In this document: in pieces, positions 42,043 through 49,879 of the stretch | Position numbering within the stretch: the first letter of the stretch is position 1 | How the letters are laid out: each line of letters starts with the position of its first letter | Notes under the pieces: generated by a model | What the model was told of the DNA's origin: nothing | What the model saw: only the letters and a program-made list of their open reading frames with translations | Database searches by the model: none | Assembly: GCA_945878995.1 (NCBI GenBank) | Contig: CAMCUN010000022.1 | Location: 1-49,879, forward strand | Direction of reading: 5' to 3' | Source of the DNA: Polaromonas sp. YR568 | GTDB lineage: Bacteria > Pseudomonadota > Gammaproteobacteria > Burkholderiales > Burkholderiaceae_C | Length of the DNA stretch: 49,879 bases | Program-made: the position numbers and the translations under genes

Positions 42043-43884
42043 TCAGTCCCCCCGCACCACGCCTTCGCGCCTGGGGTCGGCCGCGCCCGCCCAGCCTTGC
42101 GGCGTGCGCTGAATCACTTGGATGCCGCTGGTCATGGGCGGCGTTTGCAGCACTTGCCCCCGCTCGCGCAGGGCTTGTTGGGTGGCCGCAGGAAAGCGGC
42201 CTTCTTCAAGCAGCAGCGCCCCGCCCAGGCTGCCAAAGTTGGGCAGGTCCACCGCTTGCTGGGGACTCAAGCCTTGGTGCAGCGTGGCCCACAAGGTTTT
42301 GGCCGTGAAGTGGATGATGAGTGGCCCGCCCGGGCTGCCCAGGCTCATGAGCGCCTGGCCAGTGGCCGCGTCAAACACCAGGGTGGGAGACATGGACGAG
42401 CGCGGCCGCTTGCCCGGCTCCAGCCGGTTGGCCACCGGCCGACCTTGGGCGTCGCTGGGGCTGAAGCTGAAGTCGGTGAGCTGGTTGTTGAGCAAAAAAC
42501 CGCCTGGCCGCGAGGCATCCGTGGTGACCATGCGGCGCGCGCCAAAAGCCGCCTCCACGCTGGTGGTCATGGCCAGCATGCGGCCCTGGCTGTCCACCAC
42601 GCTCAGGTGGCTGGTGCCGTACTCGGGCTGGAAAGGCATGGGCGCATAGGCCCAAGGCTTGTGGGCCGGGTTGCCGGGTTGGCCAGGCAGCACGGTGTCT
42701 GGGGCGCGCGGGCTGATGAGCGGGCTGATGAGCTGGCTGCGTGCGCGCAGGTAATCGGGCGCCAACAGGCTGAGCCAGCTGCCGGCGGGCGCGGTCACAA
42801 AGTCGGGGTCGGCCACGTAGAGGGCGCGGTCGGCAAAGGCCAGGCGCGAGGCCTGGGCGTAGCGGTGCAGCCAGTCGGCGCTGGGCAGGTCTTGCACCAG
42901 GTCCACAGCTTGCCGCTGTGTGTGTTCAAGCATGCCCAAAATTTGCATCACGGCCAGGTGGCCGGAGGAGGGCGGCCCAAAGCCGCAAATTCGCAGCGGC
43001 CTGGCAGCGGCCGTGTGGTTCACGCACAAGGCCTCGCGTTCGCGGGGCTGGTAGTCGCGCAGGTCGGCCAGGCCTAGCACCCCGGGGCGCGGCGCTTGGG
43101 CGATGCGCTCGACCATGGCTTGGGCCACCGGGCCTTCGTGCATGGCGCGGCTGCCTTGCTGGGCCAACTGGCGCAGCACGTGGGCATATTCCGGGTTGCG
43201 CAGCACATGGCCCACGGGCCACGCCTGGCCCTGGGCGTCGTAGAAAAAGCGCCTGGCCACGGCGTCTTGCCGCAGCAAGGGGTCGGCCTGCAGCAAGGTG
43301 TGCAGGCGCGGGCCTATGGCAAAGCCTTGCTCGGCCAGTGCGATGGCCGGCGCCAGCAAGCGCGGCCACGGCAGGCGCCCGTGCTGGCGGTGAGCGGCTT
43401 CCAGCATGCGCACAACACCAGGCACACCCACGGACTGGCCGCTGGCCACCGCCTCGGCAAAGGGCAGAGGCCGACCTTGATCGTCCAGAAAAGCCTGGGG
43501 CAGGGCGGCGGCTGGCGCGGTTTCTCGGCCATCAAAGGCCTGCACCTTTTGGCCGTCAAAGTGCAGCAAAAACGCCCCGCCGCCTATGCCGCTGGACTGC
43601 GGCTCCACCAGGCCCAGCACCATTTGCGCGGCAATGGCGGCATCCAGGGCCGTGCCGCCTTCGCGCAGCACCTGGGCACCTGCCTCGGCCGCCAGCGGGT
43701 GGGCCGCCGCCACGGCATGGCGTTGGTGTTGCGAGCCTTTTTGTGAGGTGAATCCGCTGGCCGCTTCAGGCTGCTCGGCCAACAAACTTGCAGCCGGTGC
43801 CGGCGACAAACTTGCACATCCATGGAGCAGGCCCAGGGCCAGCAGGGCGCCCGCTTTGACCCCGACGCAGTGGCTTGACTGCAT
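42043..43884 (-). CDS. ggt: Gamma-glutamyltransferase, predicted lipoprotein
   Basis: A protein of about 613 residues that hydrolyses or transfers the gamma-glutamyl group of glutathione. Family marks are AAAHPLAAEAGAQVLREGG, EPQSSGIGGGAFLLH, AVASGQSVGVPGVVRML and the self-processing site with nucleophile Thr in PEYGTSHLSVVDSQG, plus GKRPRSSMSPTLV. The precursor should cleave into large and small subunits at this Thr. From ATG 43884 the N-terminus has a lipobox ending at Cys23 (LGLLHGC), so it may be anchored in a membrane facing the periplasm. Starts at 43911 and 44013 are also open, and no ribosome site decides. Confidence 0.9.
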   Translation of the reverse strand: MQSSHCVGVKAGALLALGLLHGCASLSPAPAASLLAEQPEAASGFTSQKGSQHQRHAVAAAHPLAAEAGAQVLREGGTALDAAIAAQMVLGLVEPQSSGIGGGAFLLHFDGQKVQAFDGRETAPAAALPQAFLDDQGRPLPFAEAVASGQSVGVPGVVRMLEAAHRQHGRLPWPRLLAPAIALAEQGFAIGPRLHTLLQADPLLRQDAVARRFFYDAQGQAWPVGHVLRNPEYAHVLRQLAQQGSRAMHEGPVAQAMVERIAQAPRPGVLGLADLRDYQPREREALCVNHTAAARPLRICGFGPPSSGHLAVMQILGMLEHTQRQAVDLVQDLPSADWLHRYAQASRLAFADRALYVADPDFVTAPAGSWLSLLAPDYLRARSQLISPLISPRAPDTVLPGQPGNPAHKPWAYAPMPFQPEYGTSHLSVVDSQGRMLAMTTSVEAAFGARRMVTTDASRPGGFLLNNQLTDFSFSPSDAQGRPVANRLEPGKRPRSSMSPTLVFDAATGQALMSLGSPGGPLIIHFTAKTLWATLHQGLSPQQAVDLPNFGSLGGALLLEEGRFPAATQQALRERGQVLQTPPMTSGIQVIQRTPQGWAGAADPRREGVVRGD

Positions 43885-44115
43885 TAAGCGGCATTTGGCC
43901 GTTGACTCCATCCATGCATTGACCCCTGCAGATATGTGGCGCTCGGCGGTGAATGGTTTGAAGCCTTGTCGATTATTTGTAAATTCAAGTAATTCATTGT
44001 CTCGTTTGTTCATATTTTGTGATTAAATTTAAATGCACCCCATGGCCATGAGGATTTTTTATTTGATGGCATTGATAAATTAGTTGAGGTGTGAGGTCAA
44101 ACTATTCATTAGCAC

Positions 44116-45780
44116 ATGTTTAAATTCGTTAAATTACCAACTTCAATTTTTATAAGTGTTTTTCTGGTGGCTTGTGGTGAAGGAGGCGATAACACCAATC
44201 CTTCAGACATCCGCGTCACTTGTCAAGGCAGTGCTTGTGCGGCAGGCGCAGTCAGCAGTTATATCAACAAGTCCGCTCAGGTTTGGACTTATCAAAATAC
44301 CAGCAACGAGCCCGTCACCATTGACCTGAATTTTTCTAATTTGGCGGCGGGTCAAGAGTTGTCCTATGTCTTTGGTAACGGTTACAGCTCGGCCGTCAAC
44401 GCACTTCCCGCAGCGGGTCAGGCCTTGGCGCAGGACGGATCGCTGGGTAAAACCATTTCTAGCACATCCACCCAGCCCGAACTCTCAGCGCAAGATCCGC
44501 TGTCGGAAAGTCAGGACATCTGGCGACTGCAGGGCGGCAAAAAAGAAGCGGATTTATGGACCCGTTTGCAATCTGGCAAGGCAACATCTTTGGTGGTGGG
44601 GCCTTCCACTGCGCCTTCTGCTGCGGGCACGGCGAGCGCCTCTAGTGCTTTAGAACGAGTGTGGACAGACACTGAATCCGACGATGCCAAAGAGTACACC
44701 ACCACACGGCGATCTGCTTGCCTGGCTGGCACAGGCCGCAAAGTGGTGACCTGGGCGGATGAGGATTCGGCAGACAAGTTGGATAAAAAAACCATTGCCG
44801 CGTTTGAAAAAACCATGTGCGGCAGCGCTGGGGCTGTCTCACGCATGAGTCGCCTGATTGGTGATGTTTGGAGTCCCGTCTCTAATGGTTTCTTGATCAA
44901 GGAAACCAGCTCAGCGATGTTGGATATCAACATTGTGGTTCTTAGCGTGGACGATAAAACAGCTTGGGGTGGTTATTTTTATGCCGGAAATACTTATTTA
45001 AAGTCAAGCCTTCCCAGCAGCAATGAGGCCCTGGTGTTCTTTGTGAATGCAAATGTTTTGGCCAAGAACTTGCCCTACACCTTGTCCTTGTTGATTCATG
45101 AGTTGACCCACATGGTGTATTGGCATGAACGCTCGGTGTTGAACAATGCGCCCAAACACGACACATGGCTCAATGAAATGGTTGCAGAAATGAGCGAGGA
45201 CATTTTGAGTCCAGCTTTGGTCAGAAACCTAGAGGGCGATGGCCCTTACCAACCCAGCCTCAGCAATCGTTTGCCAGCGTATCTCAATACCGGCGGTGGC
45301 TTTAGTTTGTTGGAGTGGGCCGAGATAGAAAAAGCCTCGCCCTACTACAGCATGGCGTCTTCATTTGGTGCTTATCTCAGTCGGCAATATGGTCTTGGCA
45401 TATACAAGGGCATCATGAAAGACTGTTTCAAAATCACCGATGGCTGGACTTGCCTGGACACCGTCATTAAAAAGAACGGCGGTCAAGGGGTGTATGAGGC
45501 TTTCAACCAGTTTGGTCTGACGGTTTTTGGCTTGAGCAATGCGTCTGCACCGTCCTCGAGATTCAGCTTTCCCACCAAAGTCGATGAGGGTTACACCCTG
45601 GCCGGACTCGATCTGAGCGCGCTGAAAAAATACCGCCCACCCCGCTCGGCTCAAGTCAAAACCTGGGCGACTGGCACACATACCTATTTTTTTGAAACCA
45701 GCGCGGTGGATATTTTTACCTTCACCCGGCGTGGTATCACGATTCCAGCTCAATCGCAGCTCAGTGTCATGATCCGCTGA
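44116..45780 (+). CDS. Lipoprotein metallopeptidase, M30 (hyicolysin)-like
   Basis: A 554-residue predicted lipoprotein: the signal ends VFLVAC with the lipid Cys at residue 20. The zinc site is HELTH at 328-332, followed by LNEMVAEMSEDI with Glu354 or Glu358 as a likely third ligand. This spacing and the TWLNEM context match M30-type gluzincins. The N-terminal 200 residues are Ser/Ala-rich with several strands and no clear domain. Base use is lower in GC than the flanking dnaG-ggt genes. It is followed after 39 bases by an outer-membrane barrel gene, so the two may be co-transcribed. Substrate proteins are unknown. Confidence 0.78.
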   Translation: MFKFVKLPTSIFISVFLVACGEGGDNTNPSDIRVTCQGSACAAGAVSSYINKSAQVWTYQNTSNEPVTIDLNFSNLAAGQELSYVFGNGYSSAVNALPAAGQALAQDGSLGKTISSTSTQPELSAQDPLSESQDIWRLQGGKKEADLWTRLQSGKATSLVVGPSTAPSAAGTASASSALERVWTDTESDDAKEYTTTRRSACLAGTGRKVVTWADEDSADKLDKKTIAAFEKTMCGSAGAVSRMSRLIGDVWSPVSNGFLIKETSSAMLDINIVVLSVDDKTAWGGYFYAGNTYLKSSLPSSNEALVFFVNANVLAKNLPYTLSLLIHELTHMVYWHERSVLNNAPKHDTWLNEMVAEMSEDILSPALVRNLEGDGPYQPSLSNRLPAYLNTGGGFSLLEWAEIEKASPYYSMASSFGAYLSRQYGLGIYKGIMKDCFKITDGWTCLDTVIKKNGGQGVYEAFNQFGLTVFGLSNASAPSSRFSFPTKVDEGYTLAGLDLSALKKYRPPRSAQVKTWATGTHTYFFETSAVDIFTFTRRGITIPAQSQLSVMIR

Positions 45781-45819
45781 AACATTACCCATCACCATTT
45801 ATATATCGGCAACTAAATC

Positions 45820-46443
45820 ATGAAAAAAATATCTGCTTTGCTTTATTCGCTAGCCTTGCTCAGTCTGTCCGTGTCCGCTGCGGCGCAAGACAGTCAAGCC
45901 AAGCGCACCACCTTTGTGTCCTTTGGCAATTCCATGGGGGGTGATGTGTTGGTCTCTGGCAAATACACCACCACCGGCAAAGACTTCACTTTGCGGGCCG
46001 GTCAGGGTTTGCAAGCCATGCTGGGCATGCAGTACCAGTGGTCCAACACGTGGTCTGCACAAGCGGCAGTGGGCTTTCACTTTGACAAAACAAACGGCTC
46101 GAACTTCAATTTCAAGTACTCCCGCATTCCGCTGGAGGCAATGGTCCACTACGCCATCAACGACGATTGGCGCGTGGGTGCAGGCCTGCGTTATGCCTTG
46201 AGTGCCAAATTCAAGTCTGACGGTGACGCGGCCTACCTGGGGACCAGCAAATTGCAGGCCTCACCCGGGGGGATTGCAGAGGTGCAGTACATGTTGGCAC
46301 CTTTGAGTGAATCCGGACCTGGTCGGGGCGCCAGTGGCGGCATCAGTTTGAAACTGGTCGATGAAAGCTTCAAGGTCAAAGGTGCGCGCACTGTGGAGCG
46401 CAGCGGCCAGCACTGGGCGCTGTCTTTGTTTTCTTATTTTTGA
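45820..46443 (+). CDS. Small outer-membrane beta-barrel protein
   Basis: A 207-residue protein with a Sec signal (KKISALLYSLALLSLSVSAAA) and alternating amphipathic strands such as GLQAMLGMQYQWSNTWSAQA and WRVGAGLRYALSAKF. It ends LFSYF, with the C-terminal Phe needed for BAM insertion. About 8 strands would fit an OmpW- or OmpA-type barrel. No closer family is recognised. It follows the M30-like lipoprotein gene. Confidence 0.77.
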   Translation: MKKISALLYSLALLSLSVSAAAQDSQAKRTTFVSFGNSMGGDVLVSGKYTTTGKDFTLRAGQGLQAMLGMQYQWSNTWSAQAAVGFHFDKTNGSNFNFKYSRIPLEAMVHYAINDDWRVGAGLRYALSAKFKSDGDAAYLGTSKLQASPGGIAEVQYMLAPLSESGPGRGASGGISLKLVDESFKVKGARTVERSGQHWALSLFSYF

Positions 46444-46485
46444 GCGCTCATCGTTTGAAATGGTGCGGTGTTGGCCCACCCATCA

Positions 46486-46509
46486 AAACAGGCCCCGCAG
46501 GGCCTGTTT
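46486..46509. terminator. Terminator hairpin between convergent genes
   Basis: A perfect 10-bp stem, AAACAGGCCC (46486-46495) and GGGCCTGTTT (46500-46509), with a CGCA loop. It stands between the barrel protein gene and the HSD10-like gene and could serve both strands, with a short U-run each way. Confidence 0.8.
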
Positions 46510-46533
46510 GGGAGCTCAAATTCAGGCCATGGC

Positions 46534-47292
46534 TTAACGCGGTGCCAAGCGAATGGCGCCGTCCAGGCGAATCACCTCGCCGTTGAGCATGTCGTTTTCA
46601 AAAATGTGGCGGGCCAGTTTGGCGTAGTCGTCGGGCGTGCCCAAGCGCGAAGGAAAGGGCACGGCCGCGGCCAGCGCGTCTTGCACCTCTTTGGGCATGC
46701 CAAACATCATGGGCGTGCCGAAAATGCCGGGGGCAATCGTCATCACGCGAATGCCGTTGCGGGACAGGTCGCGGGCGATGGGCAGAGTCATGCCGACCAC
46801 GCCACCTTTGGAGGCGCTGTAGGCGGCCTGGCCAATCTGTCCGTCGTAGGCGGCCACGGAGGCGGTGTTGATGATGGCGCCGCGCTCGCCGGTGGACTCG
46901 GGCTCATTCTTGCTCATGGCCTCGGCGGCCAGGCGGATCATGTTGAAGGTGCCTATCAGGTTGACCTGTATCACTTTGCTGAACACGGCCAGCGAGTGCG
47001 CGCCTGTTTTGCCCACGGTTTTTTCAGCAGGCGCAATGCCTGCGCAGTTGACCAAGCCCATGAACTTGCCCATGGAAACCGCTTTGGCCACCACGGCTTG
47101 GGCGTCGGCCTCTTGGCTGACGTCGCATTTGAGAAAGGCGCCGCCCAACTCCATGGCTATGGCCTCGCCCTTTTCGGCCTGCATGTCGGCGATCACCACA
47201 TGGCCACCGAGCGCGGCCAGCATGCGTGCCGTGCCTTCGCCCAGCCCGGAGGCGCCGCCTGTGACGATGAATACCTTGCCTGCGATGTCCAT
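46534..47292 (-). CDS. HSD10-like 3-hydroxyacyl-CoA dehydrogenase (SDR)
   Basis: A 252-residue SDR of the type II 3-hydroxyacyl-CoA dehydrogenase group. It has TGGASGLG (11-18), the CAG version of NNAG (VNCAG, 82-86), Asn111, Ser145, Tyr158 and Lys162 (YSASK), and the [19 protein letters not shown] block specific to HSD10-like enzymes. ATG 47292 has AAGGA upstream; the open frame begins 23 codons earlier. It oxidises 3-hydroxyacyl-CoA in fatty-acid or branched-chain degradation. A 15-bp palindrome shared with etfB lies 48 bases upstream. Confidence 0.9.
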   Translation of the reverse strand: MDIAGKVFIVTGGASGLGEGTARMLAALGGHVVIADMQAEKGEAIAMELGGAFLKCDVSQEADAQAVVAKAVSMGKFMGLVNCAGIAPAEKTVGKTGAHSLAVFSKVIQVNLIGTFNMIRLAAEAMSKNEPESTGERGAIINTASVAAYDGQIGQAAYSASKGGVVGMTLPIARDLSRNGIRVMTIAPGIFGTPMMFGMPKEVQDALAAAVPFPSRLGTPDDYAKLARHIFENDMLNGEVIRLDGAIRLAPR

Positions 47293-47333
47293 GTGAATAA
47301 TCCTTTGTGGTGATTGGGGGGTGGAAAAACCGG

Positions 47334-47354
47334 TTGACGTTGACGTAACGTCAA
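47334..47354. promoter_or_regulatory. Palindromic operator upstream of the HSD10-like gene, with an extra half-site
   Basis: TTGACGTAACGTCAA at 47340-47354 is the exact reverse complement of the site at 32792-32806. A further TTGACGT half-site (47334-47340) abuts it. It lies 48 bases upstream of the start at 47292, within the expected promoter. Confidence 0.72.
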
Positions 47355-47451
47355 TTCCCAATTATCGCCTCAAGTCTGGCCCACTCCAATGCCCGGATGC
47401 TTGCATCAGCCCGTGCTGAGCGCGGCTGTAAGGCAGAGCGGGCCAACAGAT

Positions 47452-48510
47452 TTATTTGTAACCCACCCGGTCCAGCATTTGTTGCACGCGCGCTTGGTTG
47501 GCGGCCACCTTGGACACTGGCACGGTTTCGGCCTTGAAAGCCCCTCCCGACATGGCTTGCAAGGCGGGGTTGCTCAGCTTGACCGAAGCCACCACCGGCC
47601 ACTCGTTGTTGCCGTTGGCAAAGTAGTTTTGTGCTTCAGGCTTGGCCAAGTACTCCAAAAACTGGGTGGCTGCGGCCACGTTTTTGGCGTGTTTGGCCAC
47701 GGCCGCACCCGCAATGTTCAGGTGCGTGCCCCAGGACTGCTGGTTGGGGAACACCACGCCCACTTTGTCCATCACGGCTTTGTCCTCTGGGGCGGTCGAG
47801 CGCATCAGGCGGGCAATGTAGTAGGTGTTGCTCAGGGCCACGCCGCATTCGCCGCTGGCCACGGCCTTGATCTGGTCAGTGTCGCCGCCCTTGGGTGAGC
47901 GGGCCATGTTGGCCACCAGGCCTTTGAGCCAGGCCTCGGTCTTGGCCTCGCCCATGTGCTCCATTTGCGAGCCAAACAGTGACAGGTTATAGGGGTGTGA
48001 GCCCGAGCGGGTGCACAACAGCCCCTTGTTTTTGGGCTCGGCCAGTTCCTCGTAGGTGTCCACATCCTCTTTTTTGACCTTGAGCTTGTCATAAACCACC
48101 ACGCGGGCGCGGGTTGAAAACCCAAACCAGCTGGTGCCGTCAGCCGTGGGCTGAGCGCGCAGGGAGGCCGGAATGGCCGCCTCGAGTGCGGCCGACTTGA
48201 TGGATCGGAACAAACCGTCCGCCTCGCCTTTGCCGAGCCTGGCGGCATCGACCAGCAAAATCACATCGGCCGGTGAGGCCGCGCCCTCGGCCTTGAGGCG
48301 GGCCAGGATGCCCGCGTCGTCGGCGTCCACCCGGTTGATCTTGATGCCCGTGGCTTGGGTGAAGTTGGCGTAAAGCGCCTCGTCCGTTTGGTAGTGGCGG
48401 GCAGAATACAGGTTGAGGGTTTTGTCCTGGGCCACGCTGAGACCAGACAGGCTGAGCAAAACCGCGCCCAAGATGGCGTGCGTCAAAGGCGTGGGCAGGG
48501 AGTGGTGCAT
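47452..48510 (-). CDS. Iron(III) ABC-type periplasmic binding protein (FutA/FbpA-like)
   Basis: A 352-residue periplasmic protein with a Sec signal (AILGAVLLSLSGLSVAQ). The core begins KTLNLYSARHYQTDEALY, where Tyr residues commonly bind iron, and holds GVALSNTYYIARLM with the adjacent Tyr pair typical of ferric-binding proteins. Length and pattern match FutA/FbpA. A Fur-like box lies 45-65 bases upstream of the ATG at 48510, which supports iron control. No permease or ATPase gene is adjacent, so it must work with a transporter encoded elsewhere. Confidence 0.9.
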   Translation of the reverse strand: MHHSLPTPLTHAILGAVLLSLSGLSVAQDKTLNLYSARHYQTDEALYANFTQATGIKINRVDADDAGILARLKAEGAASPADVILLVDAARLGKGEADGLFRSIKSAALEAAIPASLRAQPTADGTSWFGFSTRARVVVYDKLKVKKEDVDTYEELAEPKNKGLLCTRSGSHPYNLSLFGSQMEHMGEAKTEAWLKGLVANMARSPKGGDTDQIKAVASGECGVALSNTYYIARLMRSTAPEDKAVMDKVGVVFPNQQSWGTHLNIAGAAVAKHAKNVAAATQFLEYLAKPEAQNYFANGNNEWPVVASVKLSNPALQAMSGGAFKAETVPVSKVAANQARVQQMLDRVGYK

Positions 48511-48550
48511 GGTGATGTGGGTTTTTACAAGGTTGCTTGAAGTGAGTCTA

Positions 48551-49540
48551 ATGCAAACGCGAATTATTCGTAATAACCATGAAAGCCAAATTTCATGGGT
48601 GGCAGAAGGTGTCCGTGCGGTCGTCGCCAGCCGTTTGTGGGGGCTTGCAGGATGGTCTTTCATGGCCATGCTGGCCTTGGTCGCCGGCTGCGCCACCCCG
48701 TCCAGCGTGCCGACGGGGGCCTCGCCCGCACCTGCTCCTGCGGAAACGGTGGCCAAGCGCCCGCCCCGTCTCGGTTTGGCTTTGGGCGGTGGGGCCGCCA
48801 AAGGCTTTGCCCATGTGGGTGTGATCGCGGTGTTGGAGGAAGCAGGCTTGCGCCCAAGCTACGTGGTCGGCACCTCGGCAGGCAGCGTGGTGGGCGCGCT
48901 TTACGCCAGCGGCAAAACCGGCGTGCAGCTGCAGCAAGCCGCCCTTCAAATTGAGGAGGTGGCCCTGACCGATTGGATGGTGCCCATCGTCAACCGGGGG
49001 CTGTTCCGAGGCGAGGCGCTGGCCCGCTATGTCAACGAGGCGGTGGGCGGCCGCCTGCTTGAAGACATGCGAATTCCCTTTGGCGTGGTGGCCGCCGACT
49101 TGGGCAATGGCCAGGCGGTGCTGTTCCGCCGGGGTGACACCGGCACCGCCGTGCGCGCGTCCAGCGCCGTGCCTGGCGTGTTTCAGCCGGTGCGCATCAG
49201 CGGCCGCGACTACGTCGACGGCGGCTTGGTGGCGCCGGTTCCCGTGCAGTTTGCGCGGCAAATGGGGGCCGAGTTGGTGATTGCCGTGGACATTTCTGAC
49301 GCGCCCGAGGGCCAGGCGGCAGAGGGAACCTTTCAAATTCTTTTGCAAACTTTTAACATCATGGGCAAGAGCATCAACCAACACGAGCTCAAGCAAGCCG
49401 ACTTGGTGGTGCGGCCTTCACTCGTGGGTTTGCGCAGCGCCGATTTTTCCGCCCGCCAAAGAGCCATAGAGTCCGGCCGCACCGCCATGCTGGCCGCCAT
49501 GCCTGCTTTGCGCGCCCGCATGGAAGCCTTGGCACAGTAG
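48551..49540 (+). CDS. Patatin-like phospholipase, predicted lipoprotein
   Basis: A serine hydrolase of about 329 residues. It has the oxyanion loop LGGGAAKGFAHVG, nucleophile Ser109 in VVGTSAGSVVG, and the dyad Asp223 in YVDGGLVAPVP, as in RssA/YchK-type patatin proteins. A lipobox ends at Cys47 (MLALVAGC). The start is uncertain: ATG 48551 would put the Fur-like box inside the first codons and make a long signal, while GTG 48599 would give about 31 residues before Cys. It is divergent from the iron receptor gene. Lipid substrate unknown. Confidence 0.87.
   Translation: MQTRIIRNNHESQISWVAEGVRAVVASRLWGLAGWSFMAMLALVAGCATPSSVPTGASPAPAPAETVAKRPPRLGLALGGGAAKGFAHVGVIAVLEEAGLRPSYVVGTSAGSVVGALYASGKTGVQLQQAALQIEEVALTDWMVPIVNRGLFRGEALARYVNEAVGGRLLEDMRIPFGVVAADLGNGQAVLFRRGDTGTAVRASSAVPGVFQPVRISGRDYVDGGLVAPVPVQFARQMGAELVIAVDISDAPEGQAAEGTFQILLQTFNIMGKSINQHELKQADLVVRPSLVGLRSADFSARQRAIESGRTAMLAAMPALRARMEALAQ
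48555..48575. promoter_or_regulatory. Fur-like box between the iron receptor and patatin genes
   Basis: AAACGCGAATTATTCGTAAT is a near-palindrome (core CGAAT-T-ATTCG) that agrees with the GAAT/ATTC core of Fur sites. Its place 45 bases before the start of the iron-binding protein gene supports iron-dependent repression. Confidence 0.65.
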
Positions 49541-49576
49541 CCCAGGGCGCGACACAGATTTCGGTCTCTCCAGTCT

Positions 49577-49879
49577 TTGTAGGAGCCAGCCTGCTGGCGA
49601 ACCGTGCCAATGAACGTGCATCACCGCAGGCGAACATTCGCTGGCAGGCCAGCTCCTACAGGGGAAAAGCCATCTTGTCTTTGTAGGAGATTGCCTGCCA
49701 GCGAATCTTTGCCTGCGGCAAGTCACGTTGAGCGCCACCATTCGCCAGCAGGCTGGCCCCTACAAATTCGAAATTTCATGTCTTTGTAGGAGCTTGCCAG
49801 CAAGCGAATCATTGCCTGAAGCAAGTCACGTTGAGCGCCACCATTCGCCAGCAGGCTGGCCCCTACAAATTCGAAATTT
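49577..49879. repeat. Three REP-like palindromic units at the right edge
   Basis: Units start at 49577, 49682 and 49784. They begin TTGTAGGAG and end with TCCTACA or CCCTACAAATTC, and each can form a long hairpin. Units 2 and 3 share a nearly identical right half (AAGTCACGTTGAGCGCCACC then ATTCGCCAGCAGGCTGGC), so they arose by recent duplication. No gene is seen after 49540. They belong to the same family as the units at 37646-38038, but with a different centre. Confidence 0.87.

Noticed and set aside
42043..44013. An inactive gamma-glutamyltransferase, because the processing site reads GTSH rather than GTTH.
   Set aside because: The nucleophile Thr is kept, and Ser at the next position is common in active members.
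1..49879. tRNA, rRNA, riboswitch or phage attachment sites.
   Set aside because: No cloverleaf, rRNA segment, known riboswitch core or integrase gene was recognised by eye. A covariance-model scan would be decisive.

Overview
The window reads as a chromosomal segment of a Burkholderiales (most likely Comamonadaceae-type) betaproteobacterium. The basis is indirect: a Bug/TctC-type solute receptor, an etfB-etfA/acyl-CoA dehydrogenase/nitronate monooxygenase set, a small TIGR02450-type protein, GC-rich genes with dense same-strand packing, and REP-like palindromes of the TGTAGGAGCCAGCCTGCTGG kind. No rRNA, tRNA or CRISPR array was seen.

Region 1 (1-15.35 kb) is a dense catabolic cluster made of two convergent operons. 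The plus-strand operon runs from the tail of an E1-alpha gene through E1-beta, a free-standing lipoyl domain protein, a 252-residue E2 catalytic protein, an SDR, a DUF35/OB zinc-ribbon protein, a thiolase-fold protein that lacks thiolase residues, a Rieske oxygenase alpha subunit, a medium-chain reductase, two acyl-CoA dehydrogenases and an acyl-CoA ligase. The minus-strand operon (15347 down to 11228) holds an SDR, an SRPBCC protein, a second medium-chain reductase and two more SDRs. The gene content fits CoA-dependent breakdown of a bulky alicyclic, isoprenoid or steroid-like acid, with an aldolytic side-chain cleavage step and a dedicated 2-oxoacid dehydrogenase of unusual split architecture. 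The substrate cannot be read from the sequence.

Region 2 (15.35-17.6 kb) is a mobile-element scar: a decayed IS5-type transposase, an intact VapBC-type toxin-antitoxin pair, a broken XRE regulator and an IS3 orfB tail. Region 3 (17.7-22.6 kb) holds a Bug receptor with a type I sulfatase, then a convergent Tat-type M48 lipoprotein protease and an IS21 istA remnant.

Region 4 (22.57-28.3 kb) is a minus-strand operon: GpdQ-like phosphodiesterase, Ugp-like ABC importer (ATPase, two permeases, binding protein) and a HAD phosphatase. It looks like uptake and hydrolysis of an organic phosphodiester or glycerophosphodiester. Region 5 (28.6-37.6 kb) is core-like: RidA remnant, TIGR02450 protein, MltB, class II HDAC-like amidohydrolase, MscS channel, etfBA, a 609-residue acyl-CoA dehydrogenase and a nitronate monooxygenase, followed by four tandem REP units.

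Region 6 (38.1-49.9 kb) holds a secreted alpha/beta hydrolase, a hydrolase pseudogene, dnaG, a lipoprotein gamma-glutamyltransferase, an M30-like lipoprotein metallopeptidase with an outer-membrane barrel protein, an HSD10-like dehydrogenase, an iron-binding receptor under a Fur-like box, a patatin-like lipoprotein and a second set of REP units. Two copies of one 15-bp palindrome (TTGACGTTACGTCAA and its reverse complement) lie upstream of etfB and of the HSD10-like gene, which suggests a shared acyl-CoA or fatty-acid regulator.
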